Origin: Candidatus Aenigmatarchaeota archaeon
Lineage (GTDB): Archaea; Aenigmatarchaeota; Aenigmatarchaeia; QMZP01
Length of the DNA stretch: 41,093 nt
Assembly: GCA_016782405.1 (NCBI GenBank)
Contig: JADHYO010000002.1
Span: 1 to 41,093 of the forward strand
Direction: 5' to 3'
In this document: positions 31,696-38,049 of the stretch, in pieces
Position numbering within the stretch: the stretch's first letter is position 1
Layout of the letters: the number at the start of each line of letters is the position of its first letter
Translations under genes and position numbers: made by a program
The notes under the pieces: model-generated
What the model saw: only the letters and a program-made list of their open reading frames with translations
What the model was told of the DNA's origin: nothing
Databases searched by the model: none

Positions 31696-33030
31696 ATGTC
31701 ATTGCAAGGAAAATTATTCAGGCTTGCATCATACAGTGTCGTGGATATCGCGGCTTTAAAAATACTAAGCGGGGTTATTTTTATCATATTGGCGCGTCTT
31801 TTGCCGCGTGCGGATATTGGTATAATTGGCCTTGTTGCTGGGTATCTCACTTTATTTCGGTTTCTTTCCATAACCCCAGAAAGTATATTGTTTAGGGATT
31901 TCCCGAAAATAAAAAATCAGTTGAATGAATATCTTAGCGCATTTATTGTTTTTTGGGCTATCAGAACTGCTCTCATACTGGCTCTTGGTGGGGTATTTGC
32001 CTATATAATGTCATTTTATTACGGGGGCACGGTTCTTCCTTTATATCTATTCGGAGCTGTTGTCGTCTTGTGCCTTGGGTATTTCCAGAGCATAGTAAAG
32101 GAAACACATTACGTGAATTTTATGCAAAAAGCTGTTACAAAGATTAACGTAGTCTTAATGATAATTCAGCTTTCATTGGTCAGCCTTCTATTTTTTGAAC
32201 CAAACATTTTACTCTATCTAGGAATACTTCTCTTTGTGAATATTTCAAGTGTTTTTGTTTGGTATTTTATTCTCAAAAAGAATTTCAATTTTTCCTTCAT
32301 CATCACCAAAGACACTTTTAATAAAATTAAGCATAGTATAATGGATTTCTCGTTATGGCAAAATATGAGCGGGTCAATTACCTACCTTATTTATAATATC
32401 GATACTCTAATACTTGGATTTTTCGTGTCACTTGAAGTTATTGGGAACTATACCATTGCCTTGACAATTGCCAATTTCTTCTTTATAGTTCCGCAAATAA
32501 TTCAGAAGTCATTCACTGTTGGGTTTTCAAATATAGAAAATAAACTTATAATCAACAAGGCGCTTTCTGTGTTCCTCAGATACGCATTATTCTTTAGCGT
32601 TCTGCAACTAGTTTTGTTTGTATTCTTCGGCAATATACTAGTCAGCATCTTTACTGCCACGCATGTAGAAATTATTTTCTGGTATTCACTAATTATTATC
32701 GCTGGTATCAGTATTTTCAATGTTTTCAGGCCACTCAATTCACTTATTGCAGTAAAAACATCATTCAGAAAGGCGTTTTTCCTTGTTTATTTGCCATCTG
32801 GTATCGCTTCTATTATTGTTTATATAACGTTTACATCAATGTTCGGTGCTATCGGGACTGCCTGGGGAAATATAGTTGCATATTCCTTCTTCACATTGTT
32901 CCTTCTTGTATACGTTAAGAAAAACCTTGACCTATCTTTGCATATCCACACAATAACAAGCGAGGAGAAAGATGTCTTAAGGAAACTGTTTGGGCGCAAA
33001 ACCAATGATCACCCTGCAGAAAAGGATTAA
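31696..33030 (+). CDS. oligosaccharide flippase, Wzx/polysaccharide transporter type
   Basis: A 444-residue protein with about twelve predicted hydrophobic segments, beginning FRLASYSVVDIAALKILSGV and then ARLLPRADIGIIGLVAGY. The length, the regular pairs of spans and the N-terminal pattern fit the MOP superfamily polysaccharide exporters that flip lipid-linked oligosaccharides. It is the more likely flippase of the island, alongside the UPF0104 protein at 19532. A TATA-like AATATATAATTG lies about 35-40 bases upstream. AT-rich like its neighbours. Confidence 0.8.
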   Translation: MSLQGKLFRLASYSVVDIAALKILSGVIFIILARLLPRADIGIIGLVAGYLTLFRFLSITPESILFRDFPKIKNQLNEYLSAFIVFWAIRTALILALGGVFAYIMSFYYGGTVLPLYLFGAVVVLCLGYFQSIVKETHYVNFMQKAVTKINVVLMIIQLSLVSLLFFEPNILLYLGILLFVNISSVFVWYFILKKNFNFSFIITKDTFNKIKHSIMDFSLWQNMSGSITYLIYNIDTLILGFFVSLEVIGNYTIALTIANFFFIVPQIIQKSFTVGFSNIENKLIINKALSVFLRYALFFSVLQLVLFVFFGNILVSIFTATHVEIIFWYSLIIIAGISIFNVFRPLNSLIAVKTSFRKAFFLVYLPSGIASIIVYITFTSMFGAIGTAWGNIVAYSFFTLFLLVYVKKNLDLSLHIHTITSEEKDVLRKLFGRKTNDHPAEKD

Positions 33031-33129
33031 TTCAACCCATCTTTATCAGAAATATGATCAACATTTAACCACACCATTTCGATAATAGCGTGTATTTGAA
33101 TATAATCAACTATTCTTCAATGGTGTTGT

Positions 33130-33840
33130 ATGAAAGATGTTATGAAAATTGCAGATAGTATTGAAGGGTGGTTAAGCCCAAATGAAAAAACATTTCTCTA
33201 TAATGTTGCAAAAAACTGCTCAGGTAAGGGGGTCATTGTTGAGATTGGTTCATGGAAAGGAAAATCAACAGTGTTGCTCGCAAAAGGATCAGAAGCGGGT
33301 AAAAGGATCGCGGTCCATTCTATAGATCCTCACACAGGAAGCCCTGAACATATAAAGCGGTATGGAAAGGTCAATACGTTCAACGAGTTCAATCGGAATA
33401 TCAAGAAGGCAGGTGTGGCAAGTATTGTAAAGCCTTTAAGAAAAACATCAGAACATGCGCATGATAATTGGAAACACCCCATTGAACTCTTATGGGTTGA
33501 TGGGTCTCACGAATATGATATGGTCCTCCTGGATTTTCAGCTCTGGGAGCCAAATCTCGTGAGCGGCGGCGTCATCGCGTTCCATGACACCACACTTCAT
33601 GAAGGGACAAGAAAATTCATTCAAAACAACTTTTTTCAGTCAAAGAATTTTACTGGAATCCGGCTGCTGGATTCAATCATTTATGCAAAAAAGGTTGACC
33701 ATCTTACCTTCTCTCAGAAAATGGGAAATTACGTGCAACGCGTTAGGTTCAGGACGCATATTTTTATAGACTCCCTACCATACCCCATCCGGAAGGTTGG
33801 TGTCTTTCTCTTTGGGAAGAGGAAAAATCCTATTGTTTAA
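33130..33840 (+). CDS. class I SAM-dependent methyltransferase (Methyltransf_24-like)
   Basis: A 236-residue protein with GVIVEIGSWKGKSTVLLAKG as SAM motif I, AVHSIDPHTGSPEH as motif II and the metal-type signature LLWVDGSHEYDMVLLDFQLWEPNLVSGGVIAFHDT. The latter resembles the CmcI/catechol O-methyltransferase-like group in which Asp and His bind a divalent metal. It may methylate a sugar hydroxyl. Its 3' end overlaps the convergent radical SAM gene by 11 bases. Confidence 0.75.
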   Translation: MKDVMKIADSIEGWLSPNEKTFLYNVAKNCSGKGVIVEIGSWKGKSTVLLAKGSEAGKRIAVHSIDPHTGSPEHIKRYGKVNTFNEFNRNIKKAGVASIVKPLRKTSEHAHDNWKHPIELLWVDGSHEYDMVLLDFQLWEPNLVSGGVIAFHDTTLHEGTRKFIQNNFFQSKNFTGIRLLDSIIYAKKVDHLTFSQKMGNYVQRVRFRTHIFIDSLPYPIRKVGVFLFGKRKNPIV

Positions 33841-35284
33841 CAGTCTTGGGAACCCGAGACTCTGTTCTGTGAATAATCCGTTTCCGCGTATTATTTATCC
33901 GTTCGAATAAATCATCATTGACAATGTTGCTCTGATATAAAACTGATAATATCTTTCCAGGAACCCCATAACGCTGGCGGAGGAGCTTAATTTTATATCG
34001 CTTTCGAACAATGCTTCTGATTGCTTTTGATTTCTCCAGCATAATTTTTTGCTGCTGAACAGGAAGTTTATCAGTCTCAATAACCGGCACATTATGTTTT
34101 TTGTCTATTGAATTCATGTATTCTTTTGGACTGTCTATGAGCATCTTCTTTTTGACCATCTCATCGTAAAGCTCTGTGCCTGGGTACGGCATGGTTATGC
34201 TGAAGATGACGTCTTTGACTGGGTATTTCAGCGCAAACTTGAATGAGTCCTCAATATCTTCAACATTCTCTTCTGGAAGACAAATAATAAAAAATAAAAC
34301 CACATCCAACCCCACACATATTGCATCCTTGATAGATTGGTCTATCTGTTCCATGGTCTCTCCTTTCTTTATTGATTGCAATGTTTTGTTGTTCCCGCCA
34401 TCAACACCGTAAGAGACAGACACCCATCCCGCATCCTTCATTTTTTGCAGTAACTCCTTGTCCACCCTATCTGCACGGACACCGTTAGGTGTTGCCATTT
34501 CAACTTTCATGCCTCTCTGGATAATGAGGTCGCATATCTTTTTTGCCCGTTCTTTGTGAAGGGTGAAGTTGTCGTCAATAATCTCGAATCGTTTCCATCC
34601 CCGTTCATACCAGTAGCTAATCTCTTCCAATACATTTTCAGGGCTCCTTGCTCGCCACCATCGACCAAGGACAGTGGAAACAGAACAGAATGTGCATCGC
34701 TCTGGACAGCCCCTGGAAGAAATAATGTAGCGGGCTGGATACCAGTATTTATCCAGCTCAAATTTACTGTATTTAGGGAAGGGGATTTCATCAAGATTAA
34801 TTATTGTGGGTTTGGAAGGGTTGAATATAACCTTCCCTCCCTTTCGGTACATTAACCCGTTTATGTTTTTGAATGGTTTTCCCAAACACAAATCCTTGAT
34901 TACTTCCTCCCCTTCGCGGTGAACCCCGAAATCAATTTCCTTGCACTGTTTCAAGACCGCATCCTGGTAAACCGAAAGGTGTGAACCCCCTGTAAGTATC
35001 TTTGCGTCAGGGAATTGTTTCTTGATTTTCTTAATGATTTCATAGGTTCGCTTATATGAAAATGTCTTCATACCCATCCCAATTAAATCAGGCTTGAATT
35101 TCTGTATTCTCTCGAGGACAGCATGAACATCATAACCAAGGTTCATATCAAGAACATCATATTCAATATTGTTCGTCTCAAGTATCTGGGCCATGTAGCC
35201 TAGACCTGCTTCTGGAGTATCGCCGCCTTTATAAAAACCGTCTTTATAAGAAACTGATATCAAGAGGACATTATTAAATCTCAT
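33830..35284 (-). CDS. B12-binding radical SAM protein
   Basis: A 484-residue protein. The N-terminal cobalamin-binding-like domain (1-130) has DLIGMGMKTFSYKRTYEI and ILTGGSHLSVYQDAV. The radical SAM motif ISSRGCPERCTFC gives Cys193, Cys197 and Cys200, uninterrupted. Later VSYGVDGGNNKTLQSIKKGET and MPYGTE-like PYPGTELYD occur as in methyl/ring-forming family members. The closest family names I can offer are hopanoid- and lipid-modifying radical SAM enzymes; no substrate is proven. A TATA-like ACATTTAAATATTTG lies 21-35 bases upstream. It is convergent with the methyltransferase gene. Confidence 0.83.
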   Translation of the reverse strand: MRFNNVLLISVSYKDGFYKGGDTPEAGLGYMAQILETNNIEYDVLDMNLGYDVHAVLERIQKFKPDLIGMGMKTFSYKRTYEIIKKIKKQFPDAKILTGGSHLSVYQDAVLKQCKEIDFGVHREGEEVIKDLCLGKPFKNINGLMYRKGGKVIFNPSKPTIINLDEIPFPKYSKFELDKYWYPARYIISSRGCPERCTFCSVSTVLGRWWRARSPENVLEEISYWYERGWKRFEIIDDNFTLHKERAKKICDLIIQRGMKVEMATPNGVRADRVDKELLQKMKDAGWVSVSYGVDGGNNKTLQSIKKGETMEQIDQSIKDAICVGLDVVLFFIICLPEENVEDIEDSFKFALKYPVKDVIFSITMPYPGTELYDEMVKKKMLIDSPKEYMNSIDKKHNVPVIETDKLPVQQQKIMLEKSKAIRSIVRKRYKIKLLRQRYGVPGKILSVLYQSNIVNDDLFERINNTRKRIIHRTESRVPKTVKQ

Positions 35285-35439
35285 AGTTATGGTGATTTCA
35301 AATATTTAAATGTTTAGTCTTTACTTTCTGTGTTATGTTTTTAGGTTGATTAAAGAAGAAAAAAATAATATGAATCAGAAACTTCTAGGCAATCTTTCCA
35401 GGGAATTGTGGAAATACTGGCTTGTCTACTAGAAACAGT

Positions 35440-36495
35440 CTACAGTGAATAGACACTCTCCCATTTCTCCATCACATGTGGCCAGTCATACTTCCTTGCT
35501 TCCTCTCTAGCTCGTTTCCTGAGCAAAGTCATATCCTTCCCGAGTATTTCTAAAATCTGCCCCGCAGCTTTCTCTGGGTTCCTGTAGTCAACCAGGAAAC
35601 CTTTCCCATTTAGGATGTCATTGTATGTAGGCAACGGGCTCACAAGAGGAACACAGCCAGATGCCATCCCCTCAAGCACAGAAATCCCAAACCCTTCATA
35701 CTCAGATGCAGAGGCAAAAAACCCAGCATTGGCAAGCAGCCCGAACTTCTCCTCCTGGGAAACGTCCCCAGCAAAAACAATATTATCCTCAAACCCCTCA
35801 ACCATTCCCCTCAACTGCCCAATCTCTCCGCCCCCAACAATAGTAAGCCTCACCCCCTTGTCCATTTCCGCAACCCTTCTGAAGGTTTTTACAAGCAAAT
35901 CTATCCTCTTGTTCGGAGCAAACCTTCCAACTGAAACAATCCCTTTCCCACACTTCTTACCTACCCTAAACTGTTGGGAATCAATCCCATTGGGGATGTG
36001 TTCCACCCTACCTGACACACAGGAAAACCTTTCAAAATCCTGCCTACTCACAGCCACCACACGCTCCACTGCCTGAAGGGAAAGGCGGGCTGCTGTTTGG
36101 AAATGCAACCTCTTAAGCAATCCAAGCTTCTTTGTATGGAAAAATCCCCCGTGTGTGGAAAGTATAATTCTTTTCCTGTGAATACACTTTGTCGCGGCAA
36201 TCATATCCAGGAAGTAACCCATACCGTGTACATGTACAACATCATATCCCTTCAACTTACTAAGTACACCCCTCCCAACCTTGTAATACTTCAAATCCAG
36301 AAACGGGACCCTGGAAATTTTAATGCCTTGATGCTCACCCTCACATGGGAGGTGGTTCCCGTCAGGGCAGCGATTCAGGCACAACACATCTGAGGTGTGG
36401 CCCCGCTTCCTCAACTGAATACAAAGGTCAAGCACGTGCCTTTCTATACCACCCACACATGGATGAAAATGATTGGTTACGTGCAGGATTTTCAT
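35440..36495 (-). CDS. family 4 glycosyltransferase
   Basis: A 351-residue GT-B protein. N-terminal ILHVTNHFHPCVGGIERHVLD is a classic PimA/GT4 beginning. The donor domain has GKGIVSVGRFAPNKRIDLLV and SEYEGFGISVLEGMASGCVPLVS with the E-x7-E motif. PimA- or mannosyltransferase-like action on a lipid-linked acceptor is probable, with donor unproven. The start overlaps the end of the GT2 gene by four bases, so it belongs to the same operon. GC and codon use are again like the left part of the island. Confidence 0.85.
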   Translation of the reverse strand: MKILHVTNHFHPCVGGIERHVLDLCIQLRKRGHTSDVLCLNRCPDGNHLPCEGEHQGIKISRVPFLDLKYYKVGRGVLSKLKGYDVVHVHGMGYFLDMIAATKCIHRKRIILSTHGGFFHTKKLGLLKRLHFQTAARLSLQAVERVVAVSRQDFERFSCVSGRVEHIPNGIDSQQFRVGKKCGKGIVSVGRFAPNKRIDLLVKTFRRVAEMDKGVRLTIVGGGEIGQLRGMVEGFEDNIVFAGDVSQEEKFGLLANAGFFASASEYEGFGISVLEGMASGCVPLVSPLPTYNDILNGKGFLVDYRNPEKAAGQILEILGKDMTLLRKRAREEARKYDWPHVMEKWESVYSL

Positions 36496-37448
36496 GATCC
36501 CCTCCTGATAAACCCTTCGATCAGTCCCATGATAAACACCAGCGACCTTAACTGTAACACAGCAGGCGAGGCAAGCCCTGCCAGTTTGTCTCTCTTGAAA
36601 GCCCAGAAAGAAAATGGCAAAGTGGCAGCGACAATAAGAACGTACATTGCCACAGCGAACAGAAAAGCAGCCTCAAAAAATACAGATACAACCAGTGAAA
36701 TGAAGAGTATACCAAACAACCCAATCTGAAGCTTCAGCCCCTGCGTTGTATATGAGTCTCTCACCATCTTGCTCTTATGTTTTTTATACAGCAGCACCCG
36801 CCAGTAAGCCCTCCAAAATTTAACTCTCAGGTATTCTGATAGTGATGATGGGTGCATGTGGCTCACAAGTGCCTGCGGGTTGAAGACCAGCTTGTATCCC
36901 TCCTTGGAGAGTCGGTAAGAGAACTCAGTATCCTCCCCAGACGCCAAGGGAAAAGACTCATCAAATCCACCAAGCCTGCTAAAAACCTCTTTTCTATAAC
37001 CAGCAGAATATGTCCCTATAAAGTCCACATCCCCGAAACGTTTCATCCTTTCATACCGCTCCGCTATTTCCACTTGGCTGAATCGTGCCATCAGCTCTTT
37101 TTGCTCGGTTTGGTATGCCCCCTGAACCCCCCAAATCCCTAAATCCGCGAAGGGTTCCACCATCCTGGAAACCCAGTCCATCGCAGGGATGCAATCAGCG
37201 TCAGTGAAAAGCACAATCTCCCCAGAAGCCTTCCCCACCCCCATATTCCTTGCCGCAGCAGGCCCGCGCCTCCCCTGAGATATCAACTTCACGTCAAATC
37301 CCCTCACAATATCCACAGTCCTGTCAGTAGACCCGTTATCCACAACAATAATTTCCTTCTCCCCCATGTAGTCCTGGTTGAGTAGCGCATCTAAACATTT
37401 CCCAACACTACCTTCCCCATTATACACAGGAACAATAACGCTTATCAT
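36492..37448 (-). CDS. family 2 glycosyltransferase with C-terminal membrane spans
   Basis: About 318 residues starting MISVIVPVYNGEGSV. The start was placed there because ATG overlaps the stop of the upstream methyltransferase (ATGA); an open frame further upstream is antisense-like sequence inside that gene. Motifs are VDNGSTD (donor), FTDADCIP (metal) and LASGEDTEFSYRLSKEGY. Two or three membrane spans end the protein, as in inner-membrane GT2 enzymes. It is translationally coupled on both sides and probably acts in the same pathway as the GT4 gene that follows. Confidence 0.83.
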   Translation of the reverse strand: MISVIVPVYNGEGSVGKCLDALLNQDYMGEKEIIVVDNGSTDRTVDIVRGFDVKLISQGRRGPAAARNMGVGKASGEIVLFTDADCIPAMDWVSRMVEPFADLGIWGVQGAYQTEQKELMARFSQVEIAERYERMKRFGDVDFIGTYSAGYRKEVFSRLGGFDESFPLASGEDTEFSYRLSKEGYKLVFNPQALVSHMHPSSLSEYLRVKFWRAYWRVLLYKKHKSKMVRDSYTTQGLKLQIGLFGILFISLVVSVFFEAAFLFAVAMYVLIVAATLPFSFWAFKRDKLAGLASPAVLQLRSLVFIMGLIEGFIRRGS

Positions 37449-38005
37449 ATAGACCTCGCAACAACCGCCATCTGCTCCCTGAGCCCTGGAGGAAGAAAAC
37501 AATGCATCAGCTTCCTTAGCGGGTAGAACCATTTGTGACTGCTACCTTCTGAGGATTCCTCTGTGTAAGGGAATGTTGCCCATCTCTCCACAAGGAACCC
37601 ATACTTTCCAAGCAGTGAAAAAAGTTCACCCTTACTAAAAAGTGACAAATGTGCGGGTTTCTCATACGACCTAAACACCCTATTGATAAGAGATTTTCTG
37701 TTAGGTGTGGTTATCACAAGAACCCCTTTTCTCCTAAGTACCCTGCGACCTTCCTTAAGAAAAAGTTCAGGCCTCTCCAAGTGCTCTATAAGCTCCCCAG
37801 CTAGCAAGGAATCAAATGTCCTATCCTTAAACGGCATGTGCGTTGCATCTGCTTTCACCACTCTTCCCCCAGGTCTCTTTATAACAGTATCAATACCCAC
37901 AACATCCCTTTCTTTACCAATCTCTTGGTGCAACGGCCCAACAGAGTGCCCCACATCAAGAACCCTTCCCTCAAGAGCCTTCCTAACAAAGCAGGTGCGT
38001 GACAT
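37445..38005 (-). CDS. class I SAM-dependent methyltransferase (Methyltransf_11-like)
   Basis: About 186 residues from the ATG giving MSRTCFVRKALEGRVLDVG. The SAM site VLDVGHSVG is followed by VVGIDTVI, ADATHMPFKDRTFDSLLAGELIEHL (motifs II-IV) and LRRKGVLVITTPN. An upstream GTG at 38050 would place the coding region across a TATA element and into the radical SAM gene, so I reject it. The target is perhaps a sugar or a lipid-linked intermediate. Stop and next start overlap (ATGA). Confidence 0.75.
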   Translation of the reverse strand: MSRTCFVRKALEGRVLDVGHSVGPLHQEIGKERDVVGIDTVIKRPGGRVVKADATHMPFKDRTFDSLLAGELIEHLERPELFLKEGRRVLRRKGVLVITTPNRKSLINRVFRSYEKPAHLSLFSKGELFSLLGKYGFLVERWATFPYTEESSEGSSHKWFYPLRKLMHCFLPPGLREQMAVVARSI

Positions 38006-38020
38006 ACAAACAACTTCCAC

Positions 38021-38031
38021 TATATATATAA
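38021..38031 (-). promoter_or_regulatory. TATA box of methyltransferase/GT2/GT4 operon
   Basis: CTTATATATATA (on the - strand) lies about 16-26 bases before the ATG at 38005, between it and the end of the radical SAM gene. It argues for the shorter start and a nearly leaderless transcript. Confidence 0.5.
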
Positions 38032-38049
38032 GAACCTTTTCCCAGAACA

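Noticed and set aside
37449-37532. N-terminal extension of the GT2 protein at 36492
   Set aside because: The extra residues lie within the methyltransferase gene in another frame, and the ATG overlapping its stop starts with the family motif.
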